Source of the DNA: Glycomyces arizonensis DSM 44726
GTDB taxonomy: Bacteria > Actinomycetota > Actinomycetes > Mycobacteriales > Micromonosporaceae
Assembly: GCF_000482705.1 (NCBI RefSeq)
Contig: NZ_AXWO01000013.1
Location: 124,001-188,000, forward strand
Direction of reading: 5' to 3'
Length of the DNA: 64,000 nt
Position numbers and translations under genes: made by a program. Each line of letters starts with the position of its first letter. Positions within the stretch are counted from its first letter, which is position 1. Of this stretch, positions 7,036-17,192 are shown in pieces. A model generated the notes under the pieces. That model had not been told where the DNA came from. It worked only from the letters and a program-made list of their open reading frames with translations, and searched no databases.

Positions 7036-9735
7036 GTGACCGCTTCGCAATCCCGCCTGCTGCTGATCGATGGCCACTCAATGGCCTACCGCGCCTTCTT
7101 CGCGCTCCCCGCCGAGAAGTTCTCGACCGAGGACGGCCAGGTGACCAACGCCGTCTACGGCTTCGCGTCCATGCTCATCAACCTGCTCAGGGACGAGAAG
7201 CCGACGCACATCGCCGTGGCCTTCGACGTCTCCCGCCGGTCCTTCCGCACCGAGGAGTACGCCGAGTACAAGGACGGCCGGGCCGAGACCCCCGAAGAGT
7301 TCAAGAGCCAGATCCCGATCATCCAGGAACTGCTCGACGCGCTCGGCATCGCCTGGCTCAGCAAGGAGCGCTACGAGGCCGACGACATCATCGCCACCCT
7401 CGCCACCCAGGGCGAGGCGGCCGGCCTGCACACCCTGATCTCCTCGGGCGACCGCGACGCCATCCAGCTCGTCAACAAGGCAGTCACGCTGCTCTACCCG
7501 GTGAAAGGCGTCACCGACCTCGCCCGCTACACCCCCGAGCTCATCGAGGAGAAGTACGGCGTCGCTCCCGGCCGCTACCGCGACCTCGCCGCGCTGGTGG
7601 GGGAGAAGTCCGACAACCTGCCCGGCGTCCCCGGCGTCGGCCCCAAGACCGCCGCGAAGTGGATCGCCAAGTACGGCTCCCTCGACGGCCTGGTCGCGAA
7701 GGCCGACGAGATCGGCGGCAAGGCCGGACAGAGCCTGCGCGACCACCTCGACGACGTCCTGCGCAACCACCGGCTCAACGGCCTCGTCTGCGACCTGGAC
7801 CTGCCCCGGGACGTCGACGGCCTCGCCTGGGAGGGCTGGTCGGTCGAGGAGACCAACCGGCTGTTCGACGCCCTCCAGTTCCGCACCCTCGGCGAGCGGA
7901 TCAACACCAGCCTCGGCGACCGGGCCCTCGGCGGCGCGGCCCCGGTCGAGGCCGAGGTCGACCACGTCCACGCCTCCCGGCTCGAACCCGGCGGCATGGC
8001 CGCCTGGCTGCGCTCCCGCGAAGGCGACGTCGCGATCGCCTACACCGGCGCCTTCGCCTCCGGCGCCGGCTCGTTCGACTCGATCGCGCTGGCCGAGGGC
8101 GGCGAGGCGCTCTGGTTCGACCCCGCCCAGCTCGACGCCGAGGACGAGCGGTCCTGGACCGACTGGCTCGCCGACGCGAAGCGGGGCAAGATCGTCCACG
8201 ACGCGAAGGGCTTCAACTGGGGCGCCGACGCCGCCGGATGGCCCGAGCCCGCCGGACTGAAGGCCGACACCGTCATCGCCGCCTACCTCTTGAAGCCCGA
8301 GCAGCGCACCTACGCCCTCGGCGACCTCGCCATGCAGTACCTCGGGCGCGAGCTCGACACCACCGCGCAGGAGCACAGCGAGGGCACCCTCGTCGGACTG
8401 GACGCGGCCATGGCCGACGACACGTCCCGCTTCGAGGCGGACTGCGCCGCCGCCAGCGCCGTCGCCGCCCTCGCCTCCACCCAGGCCGAGCGCCTCGCCG
8501 AACGCCGCCAGGCCCGCCTCGCCGAGGAGATGGAGTACCCGCTCACCGGCGTCCTGGCCCGCATGGAGATCACCGGCATCGCCGCCGACGAGGGCCACTT
8601 CGCCGACATCGAGGCGAGCTTCGCGGCCCAGTCGAAGGACGCCACCGACGCCGCCCACGAGACCGTCGGCCGCCAGTTCAACGTCGGCTCGCCCAAGCAG
8701 CTCCAGGAGATCCTCTTCGACGAGCTGAAGATGCCCAAGACCAAGCGCACCAAGACCGGCTACACCACCAACGCCGAAGCGCTTCAGCAGCTCTATGCCA
8801 AGACGCAGCACCCGCTGCTGGAGCAGCTGCTGCGGTTCCGCGACGTCGAGAAGCTCAAGCAGATCGTCGCCACCCTGCGCGCCACCATCCAGACCGACGG
8901 ACGCATCCACACCACGTTCCACCAGACCGTGGCCGCCACCGGGCGCCTGTCCTCGTCCGACCCGAACCTGCAGAACATCCCCGTGCGCTCGGGCGCCGGG
9001 CGCGACATCCGGGCCGGATTCGTCGTCTCGGGCGGCTTCGAATCCCTGATGACCATGGACTACAGCCAGATCGAGATGCGCATCATGGCCAGCCTCACCG
9101 GCGACGAGGTGCTCATCGACGCCTTCAAATCCGGTGAGGACGTCCACCGCGTCGTCGCCGCGAAGGTCTTCGCCGTCGCGCCCTCGCAGGTCACCGCCGA
9201 GCACCGCCGCAAGATCAAGGCCATGTCGTACGGCCTCGCCTACGGCCTGTCCACGTACGGGCTCAGCCAGCAGCTCGGCGTCTCCGCCGAGGAGGCCCAG
9301 CAGCTGTCGAACGAGTACTTCGACCGCTTCGGCAAGGTCCGCACCTACCTCCACACCGTCGTCGAGCAGGCCCGCAAGACCGGCTACACCGAGACGATCA
9401 TGGGCCGGCGCCGCTACTTCCCGGACCTGGCCTCCGACAACCGGCAGCGGCGCGAGATGGCCGAGCGTGCCGCGCTCAACGCCCCGATCCAGGGCAGCGC
9501 CGCCGACATCATGAAGGCCGCGATGCTCGGCGTCGACCGGGCGCTGCGCGAGGCGAAGATGGACTCCCGCGTGCTCCTCCAGGTCCACGACGAGCTGGTC
9601 TGCGAGGTCGCCCCCGGCGAGGCCGACCGGCTCGAGCATCTCGTGCGCGAGCAGATGTCCGGCGCGGCCGAGCTCGCCGTCCCGCTCACCGTCTCGGCCG
9701 GATTCGGCGACTCCTGGGAGGCGGCCGCGCACTAG
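7036..9735 (+). CDS. polA: DNA polymerase I
   Basis: The 899-residue enzyme fills gaps and removes primers during repair and lagging-strand synthesis. Residues 1-300 are the 5' nuclease (LLIDGHSMAYRAFF; helix-hairpin-helix PGVPGVGPKTAAKW). Residues of about 310-500 fold like the 3'-5' exonuclease, but the Exo I D-x-E motif is missing. It should therefore lack proofreading, as in mycobacterial and Thermus PolA. The polymerase domain has motif A DYSQIEMR, motif B RRKIKAMSYGLAYG and motif C VHDELV. The GTG at 7036 fits both the conserved N-terminus and the leaderless promoter. It is followed by rpsA after 271 bp. Confidence 0.96.
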   Translation: MTASQSRLLLIDGHSMAYRAFFALPAEKFSTEDGQVTNAVYGFASMLINLLRDEKPTHIAVAFDVSRRSFRTEEYAEYKDGRAETPEEFKSQIPIIQELLDALGIAWLSKERYEADDIIATLATQGEAAGLHTLISSGDRDAIQLVNKAVTLLYPVKGVTDLARYTPELIEEKYGVAPGRYRDLAALVGEKSDNLPGVPGVGPKTAAKWIAKYGSLDGLVAKADEIGGKAGQSLRDHLDDVLRNHRLNGLVCDLDLPRDVDGLAWEGWSVEETNRLFDALQFRTLGERINTSLGDRALGGAAPVEAEVDHVHASRLEPGGMAAWLRSREGDVAIAYTGAFASGAGSFDSIALAEGGEALWFDPAQLDAEDERSWTDWLADAKRGKIVHDAKGFNWGADAAGWPEPAGLKADTVIAAYLLKPEQRTYALGDLAMQYLGRELDTTAQEHSEGTLVGLDAAMADDTSRFEADCAAASAVAALASTQAERLAERRQARLAEEMEYPLTGVLARMEITGIAADEGHFADIEASFAAQSKDATDAAHETVGRQFNVGSPKQLQEILFDELKMPKTKRTKTGYTTNAEALQQLYAKTQHPLLEQLLRFRDVEKLKQIVATLRATIQTDGRIHTTFHQTVAATGRLSSSDPNLQNIPVRSGAGRDIRAGFVVSGGFESLMTMDYSQIEMRIMASLTGDEVLIDAFKSGEDVHRVVAAKVFAVAPSQVTAEHRRKIKAMSYGLAYGLSTYGLSQQLGVSAEEAQQLSNEYFDRFGKVRTYLHTVVEQARKTGYTETIMGRRRYFPDLASDNRQRREMAERAALNAPIQGSAADIMKAAMLGVDRALREAKMDSRVLLQVHDELVCEVAPGEADRLEHLVREQMSGAAELAVPLTVSAGFGDSWEAAAH

Positions 9736-9816
9736 GCGTGTGCGCCGCCGCTCACCGTTCGCGGTGTCGATCAACACCAGTACCAGCCCGGACTGGCGCG
9801 GAATTATCGCGCACGG

Positions 9817-9822
9817 TAATCT
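9817..9822 (+). promoter_or_regulatory. Candidate rpsA -10 box in the 271-bp leader region
   Basis: TAATCT lies in the least G+C-rich part of the polA-rpsA gap and would give a leader of about 180 nt. The rest of the gap (9736-10006) shows no gene. Only a small hairpin (CACCG TTCG CGGTG) is seen close to the polA stop. The long leader would suit autogenous control of S1, which is inference. Confidence 0.4.
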
Positions 9823-10006
9823 GGATTGGCCCAGGTATGTCCGTGTCCTCAGAAGGGAGCAGGGCACGAGCCGGCGACGGCAGGACGGCCTGGCGAACGT
9901 AACTGCGAGCATCCGCGTCTCGCACCGCACGGCCACACCTGGGGAGCCGTGAACGGGACGCGAGCGCGAGCTGACGAATCTGAACGTATCCGGAGCACCA
10001 GCCCAC

Positions 10007-11509
10007 ATGACGAGCAGCATCGAGGCCACCTCGAGCAACGCTGAGAACAGCACCACGGTCGACGAATTCGCCTCTGACGAGGATCTCCTTGCCGCGATCG
10101 ACGCGACCATCAAATACTTCAACGACGGCGATATCGTCGAAGGTACCGTCGTCAAGGTCGACCGGGACGAAGTCCTGCTCGACATCGGCTACAAGACCGA
10201 GGGCGTCATCCCCTCGCGCGAGCTGTCGATCAAACACGACGTGGACCCGGAAGACGTCGTCGCTGTGGGCGATCACGTTGAGGCCCTCGTCCTCCAGAAG
10301 GAGGACAAGGAAGGCCGCCTGATCCTCTCCAAGAAGCGCGCCCAGTACGAGCGCGCCTGGGGCACGATCGAGAAGATCAAGGACGAGGACGGCGTCGTCC
10401 GCGGCTCGGTCATCGAAGTGGTCAAGGGCGGTCTCATCCTCGACATCGGGCTGCGCGGCTTCCTGCCGGCCTCGCTGGTGGAGATGCGCCGCGTGCGCGA
10501 CCTCCAGCCGTACGTCGGCCGCGAGCTCGAAGCCAAGATCATCGAGCTCGACAAGAACCGCAACAACGTGGTCCTGTCGCGTCGCGCCTGGCTGGAGCAG
10601 ACCCAGTCCGAGGTCCGCACCGAGTTCCTGCACCAGCTCGCCAAGGGCCAGGTCCGCAAGGGCACGGTCTCCTCGATCGTCAACTTCGGCGCCTTCGTCG
10701 ACCTCGGCGGCGTCGACGGCCTCGTCCACGTCTCCGAGCTGTCCTGGAAGCACATCGACCACCCGAGCGAGGTCGTCGAGGTCGGCCAGCCGGTCGAGGT
10801 CGAGGTGCTCGAGGTCGACCTGGAGCGCGAGCGCGTCTCCCTGTCGCTGAAGGCCACCCAGGAAGACCCGTGGCGCCAGTTCGCCCGCACCCACGCGATC
10901 GGCCAGATCGTGCCGGGCAAGGTCACCAAGCTCGTCCCGTTCGGCGCGTTCGTCCGCGTCGAGGACGGCATCGAGGGCCTGGTGCACATCTCCGAGCTGG
11001 CCGAGCGCCACGTGGAGGTGCCCGAGCAGGTCGTCAAGGTCGGCTCCGACGCCATGGTCAAGGTCATCGACATCGACCTGGACCGCCGCCGGATCTCGCT
11101 CTCGCTCAAGCAGGCCAACGAGGCCTTCGTCGAGAACGAGGAGCAGTTCGACCCGACGCTGTACGGCATGGCCGCCCAGTACGACGACCAGGGCAACTAC
11201 ATCTACCCGGAGGGCTTCGACTCGGAGACCGGCGAGTGGATGGAAGGCTACGACGAGGCCCGCGAGGAGTGGGAGCGCCAGTACGCCGAGGCCCGCACCC
11301 GGTGGGAGGAGCACGGCAAGCAGATCGCCGAGCGCGTCATCACCGAGGCGCCCGCCAAGCCCGCCGAGGGCGAAGCCGCCCCGAAGGGCGACAAGGGCGG
11401 GAAGAAGCAGTCCACCGAGAAGAAGTCGGCCCCGGCCGAGCCCTCGGGGACGCTGGCCACCGACGAGGCCCTCGCCGCACTGCGCCAGAAGCTCGCCGGA
11501 GACCAGTAG
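10007..11509 (+). CDS. rpsA: 30S ribosomal protein S1
   Basis: The 500-residue protein has four S1 RNA-binding repeats (about residues 36-105, 121-190, 210-278 and 295-364). Each has the strand pattern G-x-V-x-x-I/L followed by GAFVDLGG- or GFLPAS-type turns. An acidic and then Lys-rich tail (EGEAAPKGDKGGKK) ends the protein. S1 binds mRNA leaders at the 30S platform. Four repeats rather than the six of E. coli is the actinobacterial form. The ATG at 10007 opens the usual acidic N-terminus. A strong intrinsic terminator follows immediately. Codon use is highly biased, as expected for a ribosomal protein. Confidence 0.96.
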   Translation: MTSSIEATSSNAENSTTVDEFASDEDLLAAIDATIKYFNDGDIVEGTVVKVDRDEVLLDIGYKTEGVIPSRELSIKHDVDPEDVVAVGDHVEALVLQKEDKEGRLILSKKRAQYERAWGTIEKIKDEDGVVRGSVIEVVKGGLILDIGLRGFLPASLVEMRRVRDLQPYVGRELEAKIIELDKNRNNVVLSRRAWLEQTQSEVRTEFLHQLAKGQVRKGTVSSIVNFGAFVDLGGVDGLVHVSELSWKHIDHPSEVVEVGQPVEVEVLEVDLERERVSLSLKATQEDPWRQFARTHAIGQIVPGKVTKLVPFGAFVRVEDGIEGLVHISELAERHVEVPEQVVKVGSDAMVKVIDIDLDRRRISLSLKQANEAFVENEEQFDPTLYGMAAQYDDQGNYIYPEGFDSETGEWMEGYDEAREEWERQYAEARTRWEEHGKQIAERVITEAPAKPAEGEAAPKGDKGGKKQSTEKKSAPAEPSGTLATDEALAALRQKLAGDQ

Positions 11510-11528
11510 CCCGTTAAGCTGAAAGACC

Positions 11529-11570
11529 ACTACCCGTCCCAAGCGGTTCGCTTGGGGCGGGTAGTGTTTT
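11529..11570 (+). terminator. Intrinsic terminator of rpsA, abutting coaE start
   Basis: ACTACCCGTCCCAAGC (11529-11544) pairs with 11550-11565 (one G·U) across a 5-nt loop, then GTTTT. It is the most canonical intrinsic terminator in the window. The coaE GTG is only 4 bases after the T-run, and the only SD-like run (GGGGCGGG, 11554-11561) is inside the stem. Confidence 0.85.
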
Positions 11571-11574
11571 AGAT

Positions 11575-12765
11575 GTGCTTAAAGTCGCATTGACCGGTGG
11601 TATCGGAGCCGGTAAAAGCACGGTCGCGGCGAAGCTCGCCCAGCTGGGGGCTTACGTCATCGACGCCGACGCTCTCGCCCGAGCCGTCGTCGCCCCGGAC
11701 ACCGACGGCCTCGCCGCGGTCGTCTCCCGTTTCGGCCCCGGCGTCCTCGACGCCGAAGGCGCCCTCGACCGTGCCCGACTCGCCGGAATCGTCTTCAACG
11801 ACGCGCATGCCCGCGCCGAACTCGAAGCGATCATCCACCCGCGAGTCCGCCAGAGAGCCCGAGAGCTCACCGCCACCCAAGCGGACGACGCCATCGTCGT
11901 CCAGGACATCCCCCTGCTGGCCGAGACCGGCGGGGCACCGAACTTCCACCTCACCATCGACGTGGAAGCGCCGCGAGAGCTCCGGCTCGAACGGCTCGTC
12001 GCCCGCGGCATGGACCGCGCCGACGCCGCCAGACGCATCGACGCCCAAGCCAGCGACGCCGAGCGCCGCGAGGCCTGCGACGTCGTCCTCCACAACCGCG
12101 ACGGCCTGTCCGACATCGAACGGCGCGTCACGATGCTGTGGGAGGAGCGCATCCTCCCCTTCGCGGACAACCTCCGCCTCGGCACCAAGGAGAAGCGCCC
12201 CGAGAAGCTCCAGTTCGTCGAGTCCGACCCGGCCTGGCCCAGGCGCTTCGAGCACCTCGCCGCGCGATTGCGCCGCGTCATGGGCCCCAGCGCGGTCCGC
12301 ATCGACCACGTCGGCTCCACGGCCGTCGCCGGCCTGCCCGCCAAGGACGTCATCGACATCCAGGTCACCGTCGTGACCCTCAAGGCCGTCGACATGCTCG
12401 AGCAGGCGCTCGGCGAGGCCGGGTTCTTCGGCCGCATCGAGTTCGACGAGCCCAAACCGGAGCATCCCGACACCGCCGAATGGGAGAAGCGCCTGTACGG
12501 CTACGCCGACCCGGGCAACCTCGCCCACCTCCACTTCCGGCCGATCGACAGCCCCGGCCAGCGGTTCGCGCTGCTCTTCCGGGACTGGCTGCGCGCGGTG
12601 CCGCAGGCCAGGGCCGACTACGCCCAGGAGAAGGGCGTGCTCGCCGCCAAGGTCGACTCCGCCACGGCCTACGGCCACGCCAAGGAGCCCTGGTTCGAGC
12701 ACGAGGCCTGGCCGCGCGCCAACAAGTGGGCCCAGGCGGTCGGCTGGCACCCGCCGGTCTGCTGA
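11575..12765 (+). CDS. coaE: Dephospho-CoA kinase fused to a GrpB/UPF0157 domain
   Basis: Residues 1-200 are dephospho-CoA kinase, the last step of CoA synthesis (ATP plus dephospho-CoA). The P-loop is GGIGAGKS (8-15); DADALAR and the lid region [18 protein letters not shown]-type segment follow. Residues of about 210-396 are a GrpB-like UPF0157 domain of nucleotidyltransferase fold ([20 protein letters not shown]). The same fusion occurs in mycobacterial CoaE, where the extra domain aids folding or regulates. The start is the GTG at 11575. The gene begins inside the rpsA terminator zone, so it needs read-through or its own start signal. Confidence 0.94.
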   Translation: MLKVALTGGIGAGKSTVAAKLAQLGAYVIDADALARAVVAPDTDGLAAVVSRFGPGVLDAEGALDRARLAGIVFNDAHARAELEAIIHPRVRQRARELTATQADDAIVVQDIPLLAETGGAPNFHLTIDVEAPRELRLERLVARGMDRADAARRIDAQASDAERREACDVVLHNRDGLSDIERRVTMLWEERILPFADNLRLGTKEKRPEKLQFVESDPAWPRRFEHLAARLRRVMGPSAVRIDHVGSTAVAGLPAKDVIDIQVTVVTLKAVDMLEQALGEAGFFGRIEFDEPKPEHPDTAEWEKRLYGYADPGNLAHLHFRPIDSPGQRFALLFRDWLRAVPQARADYAQEKGVLAAKVDSATAYGHAKEPWFEHEAWPRANKWAQAVGWHPPVC

Positions 12766-12771
12766 GCGGCC

Positions 12772-12826
12772 CGGGCGGTTAAGCAGCCCCGGTCTGTTAA
12801 GAAGCCCGGTCCGTCAAGCAGCTCAG
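12772..12826. repeat. Three imperfect 17-18 bp direct repeats
   Basis: The units GGTTAAGCAGCCC, GTCTGTTAAGAAGCCC and GTCCGTCAAGCAGCTC lie head to tail just after the coaE stop. They are short and imperfect, and no function is evident. Confidence 0.4.
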
Positions 12827-12832
12827 ACGCGG

Positions 12833-12864
12833 CGGTGGCCCCGGCCGAACGGCCGGGGCCACCG
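12833..12864. terminator. Bidirectional terminator, 14-bp stem
   Basis: CGGTGGCCCCGGCC and its perfect complement flank a GAAC loop. The hairpin lies between the convergent coaE and the minus-strand membrane-anchored protein gene (stop at 12869), so it can end both transcripts. Confidence 0.7.
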
Positions 12865-12868
12865 CGCA

Positions 12869-14302
12869 TCAGCCGCCGTGGCGGCTGATCGCCTCGTTGA
12901 CCGTCCACGGGATCGCCACCATCGGATAGTCCTCGTACTCCAGCTCGGCGCTCCCCACCCCGAACGCGGTCATCATCTCGACCTCGGACAGCCGCTCGCC
13001 GGTGATGTGGTAGCGGAACGCCGACTCCCCGGTCGACGCCTCGGCGTCACCGGCCACCGGGAACTCCACGACGTGCGTCGTCTCCCCGTCGACCTCCTCG
13101 ACGCGCAGCTGCGAGGCCTCCTCGGCCATCTCGTCCGCGTCCGCGGCCTCCTCGGCGCTCATCTCCAGCAGCCGGTACGTCAGCGTCTCCACCGGCCCGA
13201 AATGCTCCGCGACCGCCTCGTCGTCGAGCGCGTGCGCCTCCCAGCCCTCATCCGGCGGCGACTCGGGCAGCTCGGACGAGTCGGTGCCGACGGTCGCCAA
13301 GCCGTCCGGCATCGCCAGCAGCAGGTGATACCCGTCGGCGTCCTCGATGCTCAGGTACGCCGTCATCGTGCGCCAGTCGATGGAGCCATGCCCGCGCGCC
13401 ACCTCGCCGTCGGCGATCGGCACCGTCATCTCGACCGTCGCCGACTTCGACCAGTTCGCCGACCTGACGTGCGCGATCGTCCTCGCCAGGTCCTCGCTGA
13501 CCTTCGCTGGGGCGACCGCCGGGCCGCCGAGCATGTCGATCGGCTCCAAGGCCGAGGCGTCGAAGTCGACCTCCCGCAGGAAGTCCACCGTCGCCAGCGC
13601 CGAGCCGCCGATGTTGACCTGGAAGCGCCGGATGTCGCCCTGCCCGTCCAGCGAGTACAGGGCCTCGGGGACCTCGGCCGACGTCTCGCTCGAGGCGGCC
13701 ATGATCGGGGCGCGGAACGTGTCGACCGGCTCGCCGTCGATGACGCCCTCCTCCCGCCACATCGCGTGCTCGGCCAGATAGGCGGGGTCGTCTTCGGCCT
13801 CGGCGGTCAGCGTGAACAGCGAGGAGACCAGGATGTCGAACATCGCCTCGGCCTGCGGTCCGCCGTCGGTCAGCATCTGGCGCGGCGTCCACTCCGAGGA
13901 CGGCACCCGCACCGCATCGAACGCCTCGTCGTCGGCGTGCGTGGCCACCAGGCCCGGCACCGCCTGGACCAGCAGGTGCCCGTCCTCGGCGCCCGGCACG
14001 CGCGCGTACAGCAGCGGGACGCCCCAGTCGAGGAAGCCGTCCACCATGACCGCGCCGTCCTCGGCGGGCAGGCGCATCCGCACCGCCACGGGGTCGGCGG
14101 AGTGGTTGCGGTAGCGCAGCTCGGCCAGCGCCGCGGCCTCCTCCTCGGTGACGGGGCGCTCGGCACTGGCGCGGTCGGCCCCGCACGAGACGGCGAACCA
14201 GCCGACGGCGCCGATCGCGACGATGATGGCCATGACCCAGGGGAGGGCGGATTTCCACGGCGCCGCGCCCGCCGCGCCGTCATTTCGTCTAGTGGTGCTC
14301 AC
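12869..14302 (-). CDS. Membrane-anchored or lipoprotein-like protein with internally duplicated domain
   Basis: This is a 477-residue protein of unrecognised family. A hydrophobic segment (about residues 18-40, ending WFAVSCG) is either a signal-anchor or a poor lipobox with Cys at its end; the rest would be outside the cell. The exported part looks like two copies of one domain. [18 protein letters not shown] near 78-95 resembles [18 protein letters not shown] near 295-312, and both are followed by a strand ending LL-x-A-x-P-G/D-L-A/V-T. Repeated two-lobed folds of this kind occur in actinobacterial LppX/LprG-like carriers; that link is inference. An unrelated-looking minus-strand gene, Rv1632c, holds this place in M. 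tuberculosis. Confidence 0.7.
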   Translation of the reverse strand: MSTTRRNDGAAGAAPWKSALPWVMAIIVAIGAVGWFAVSCGADRASAERPVTEEEAAALAELRYRNHSADPVAVRMRLPAEDGAVMVDGFLDWGVPLLYARVPGAEDGHLLVQAVPGLVATHADDEAFDAVRVPSSEWTPRQMLTDGGPQAEAMFDILVSSLFTLTAEAEDDPAYLAEHAMWREEGVIDGEPVDTFRAPIMAASSETSAEVPEALYSLDGQGDIRRFQVNIGGSALATVDFLREVDFDASALEPIDMLGGPAVAPAKVSEDLARTIAHVRSANWSKSATVEMTVPIADGEVARGHGSIDWRTMTAYLSIEDADGYHLLLAMPDGLATVGTDSSELPESPPDEGWEAHALDDEAVAEHFGPVETLTYRLLEMSAEEAADADEMAEEASQLRVEEVDGETTHVVEFPVAGDAEASTGESAFRYHITGERLSEVEMMTAFGVGSAELEYEDYPMVAIPWTVNEAISRHGG

Positions 14303-14380
14303 GGAGGGTCCAACGAGCCAGGGCCCGAAAAGTCACCGGCGAGCACCGTTGCTGTCGGGGGTCCGGGCTACCGTTGGCTC

Positions 14381-16438
14381 GTGGCATTCGACATTCCCCG
14401 CGCCGAAGGGCGCTTCACCGTCGTCAGCGAGTACGAACCGGCCGGCGACCAGCCGACGGCCATCGCGGAACTGGCCGAGCGCATCGACGCCGACGAGCGC
14501 GACGTGGTGCTGCTGGGCGCCACGGGCACCGGAAAATCGGCCACCTCGGCATGGCTGATCGAGAAGCTCCAGCGGCCCGCGCTGGTCATGGCCCACAACA
14601 AGACGCTGGCCGCGCAGCTGGCCAAGGAGTTCAGGGAGCTCCTGCCGAACAACGCGGTCGAGTACTACGTCTCCTACTACGACTACTACCAGCCAGAGGC
14701 GTACGTCGCGCAGACCGACACCTACATCGAGAAGGACGCCTCGATCAACGAGGAGGTCGAGCGGCTGCGCCACCGCGCCACCTACTCGCTGCTGACCAGG
14801 CGCGACGTCGTCGTGGTCGCCACGGTCTCGGCGATCTACGGCCTGGCCACGCCCGCCGAGTACCTCGAGCAGGCCACCGAGGTCGCCGTCGGCCAGGAAT
14901 GGGACCGCGACAAGCTGCTGCGGCGCCTGGTCGACGTCCAATACGCGCGCAACGACATCGCCTTCACCCGCGGCACGTTCCGCGTCAGGGGCGACACGAT
15001 CGAGATCATCCCGGCCTACGAGGAGCTGGCGATCCGCATCGAGATGTTCGGCGACGAGATCGACCGGCTCTACTACCTGCACCCGATCACCGGCGAGGTC
15101 ATCCGCGAGGTCGACCGGGTCCTGATCTTCCCCGGCTCGCACTACGCCACCGGTGACGAACGCATGGCCCGAGCCATCGGCGACATCGAGGTCGAACTCG
15201 AACAGCGCCTGGCCGAGCTGGAGTCCCAGGGCAAGCTCCTGGAGGCCCAGCGGCTGCGCATGCGCACCGTCTTCGACCTGGAGAACATGAAGCAGACCGG
15301 GACGTGCAACGGCATCGAGAACTACTCGCGGCACATCGACGGCCGCGCCGCCGGCACGCCGCCCCACACGCTGCTGGACTACTTCCCCTCGGACTTCGTG
15401 ACGATCCTCGACGAGTCCCACCAGACCGTCCCGCAGATCGGCGCGATGTCCGAGGGCGATGCCTCGCGCAAGCGCAACCTGGTCGAGCACGGCTTCCGGC
15501 TGCCCAGCGCCCAGGACAACCGGCCGCTGCGCTTCGAGGAGTTCCGCGAGCGCGTCGGCCAGACGGTCTACCTCTCGGCGACGCCGGGCCCGTGGGAGCT
15601 CAAGCAGGCCGGCGGCGAGTTCGTCGAGCAGGTCATCCGCCCCACCGGCCTGGTCGACCCGCAGGTGGAGGTGCGGCCGACGCAGGGCCAGATCGACGAC
15701 CTGATGCACGAGATCCGCGAGCGCGCGGCCAAGGACGAGCGGGTCCTGGTGACCACGCTGACCAAGAAGATGGCCGAGGACCTCACCGACTACTTCCTCG
15801 ACAACGGGATCCGCGTGCAGTACCTGCACTCGGAGGTCGAGACGCTGCGGCGCGTGGAGCTCCTGGGCGAGCTGCGGCGCGGCGACTTCGACGTCCTGGT
15901 CGGCATCAACCTCCTGCGTGAGGGCCTCGACCTGCCGGAGGTGTCGCTCGTGGCGATCCTGGACGCCGACAAGGAGGGCTTCCTGCGGTCGTCCACCTCG
16001 CTGATCCAGACGATCGGGCGCGCGGCGCGGAACGTCTCGGGCACGGTGCTCATGTACGCCGACCACCTCACCGACTCGATGAAGGCGGCCCTGGACGAGA
16101 CGGACCGCCGCCGCGAGAAGCAGGTGGCGTACAACCGCGAGCGCGGGATCGACCCGCAGCCGCTGCGCAAGCGCATCGCCGACATCATGGAGGACCTCTA
16201 CGACACCGCGGCCCAGACCGAGGACTTCGTCAAGGAGGCCCGGCCCGAGCGCGCGGGGGCGAAGGCCGAGCAGGGCACGGCGAAGGTCCGCTCCGAGATC
16301 GTCCGGCAGATCGACGAGCGCAACGACCAGATGCTCGCCGCCGCCAGGGAGCTCAGGTTCGAGCTGGCCGCGGCCTACCGCGACGAGATCGCCGACCTGA
16401 AGCGAGAACTCCGCCAGCTCGACGAGGCCGGCGCTTAG
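14381..16438 (+). CDS. uvrB: Excinuclease ABC subunit B
   Basis: The 685-residue DNA-damage recognition helicase loads at lesions with UvrA and hands over to UvrC. The Walker A motif GATGTGKS is at about residue 46. The beta-hairpin region contains [15 protein letters not shown]. Motifs [15 protein letters not shown] and QTIGRAARN follow, with a C-terminal UVR domain (about 645-685) for UvrC contact. I chose the GTG at 14381. It gives the shorter actinobacterial N-terminus and has TACCGT 6 nt upstream (possibly leaderless). Longer in-frame extensions upstream overlap the divergent gene. The intergenic gap is only 78 bp. Confidence 0.96.
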   Translation: MAFDIPRAEGRFTVVSEYEPAGDQPTAIAELAERIDADERDVVLLGATGTGKSATSAWLIEKLQRPALVMAHNKTLAAQLAKEFRELLPNNAVEYYVSYYDYYQPEAYVAQTDTYIEKDASINEEVERLRHRATYSLLTRRDVVVVATVSAIYGLATPAEYLEQATEVAVGQEWDRDKLLRRLVDVQYARNDIAFTRGTFRVRGDTIEIIPAYEELAIRIEMFGDEIDRLYYLHPITGEVIREVDRVLIFPGSHYATGDERMARAIGDIEVELEQRLAELESQGKLLEAQRLRMRTVFDLENMKQTGTCNGIENYSRHIDGRAAGTPPHTLLDYFPSDFVTILDESHQTVPQIGAMSEGDASRKRNLVEHGFRLPSAQDNRPLRFEEFRERVGQTVYLSATPGPWELKQAGGEFVEQVIRPTGLVDPQVEVRPTQGQIDDLMHEIRERAAKDERVLVTTLTKKMAEDLTDYFLDNGIRVQYLHSEVETLRRVELLGELRRGDFDVLVGINLLREGLDLPEVSLVAILDADKEGFLRSSTSLIQTIGRAARNVSGTVLMYADHLTDSMKAALDETDRRREKQVAYNRERGIDPQPLRKRIADIMEDLYDTAAQTEDFVKEARPERAGAKAEQGTAKVRSEIVRQIDERNDQMLAAARELRFELAAAYRDEIADLKRELRQLDEAGA

Positions 16439-16769
16439 GATCCGTCCTGCCACGGCAGCGCCCTCGCCGCGAATTCGGGCCGGTGACCGTCCACCGGCCC
16501 GAGAGCACCGGTTTCAAATGCGAACAGCACCGGCCGGACTGAAGTTATCCACAGGCCAAAAACTTTTCCTTGAAGGTCTTGACTTCCTATGAAACGCTGG
16601 GCTCAGTTTTGGTGTAGGTAAGGCGGTTGATGGGGACCGCGCGGACCGCCGAAAGATCGCGACGCGGGGTGGCACCCGCGGCGCGGCACCTCCACCAGAT
16701 GGCGCGCACAACCGAACATGGTGGGCGGGACGAGGCCGGCCAAGCCGAGGCCCGCCCACCATCACACGA
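16439..16769. other. 331-bp non-coding region with one perfect DnaA box
   Basis: There is no credible gene. TTATCCACA at 16545-16553 matches the consensus DnaA box. It is single, so it is not an origin. The rest is G+C-rich with no repeated pattern until the terminator hairpin at 16718-16762. Confidence 0.6.
16718..16762 (-). terminator. Terminator of monooxygenase gene
   Basis: ATGGTGGGCGGG (16718-16729) pairs perfectly with CCCGCCCACCAT (16751-16762); the 21-nt loop contains a small inner GGCC stem. It starts 8 bases after the stop of the minus-strand gene. Confidence 0.6.
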
Positions 16770-17060
16770 CTAGTCGACGTCTGCAAAGTGCTCCACGAAC
16801 GGGGGCTTCGCGAAGTGCGGGCCGATGGCCTCGCGCCAGGCGCCGAAGCGCTCGGTCTCACGGAAGCCCTGCTCGTGGGCCTCGACCGAGTCCCACTCGA
16901 TGATGAGCACGAACCGGCTCGGCGATTCGACGCCCTGGGTCATGCGCATCGAGCGCAGGCCGGGCGAGACGGCGACGTGCTTCCTGGCCTCGCGGTAGGC
17001 TTGAATGAAGGCGGCCTCCTGGCCGGGGGTGATGCTGATTTCAGCGACTTCGAGAACCAC
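16770..17060 (-). CDS. Antibiotic-biosynthesis-monooxygenase (ABM) domain protein
   Basis: The 96-residue protein has the dimeric alpha/beta-barrel ABM fold. The first strand is LEVAEISITPGQE, the helix is FIQAYREARKHV, GLRSMRMTQGVESPSRFVLIIEWDS is the central hairpin, and HEQGFRETERFGAWREAI the second helix. Such proteins act as cofactor-free monooxygenases, haem-degrading IsdG-like enzymes, or stress proteins of unknown activity. The start is the GTG at 17060, with GAGG 8 bases upstream. Longer frames to 17210 would run into the riboswitch of the divergent transporter gene and are rejected. Function is not fixed by context. Confidence 0.75.
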   Translation of the reverse strand: MVLEVAEISITPGQEAAFIQAYREARKHVAVSPGLRSMRMTQGVESPSRFVLIIEWDSVEAHEQGFRETERFGAWREAIGPHFAKPPFVEHFADVD

Positions 17061-17192
17061 GACCGGAGCCTCGCACAGGGACGCGATCTTCCAGTGAATC
17101 AGACGTTCAGTCGAGAGACATGTCACATATCCGACTGGTGACACGTCAGATTTCCCCGTGCATAATAGGCCCCGGCAAACCAAAATCGGTAT

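Noticed and set aside
16545-16553. Perfect DnaA box TTATCCACA as a sign of a replication origin
   Set aside because: Only one box, no cluster, no A+T-rich unwinding region and no dnaA/dnaN nearby; a lone 9-mer can arise by chance or serve DnaA titration.
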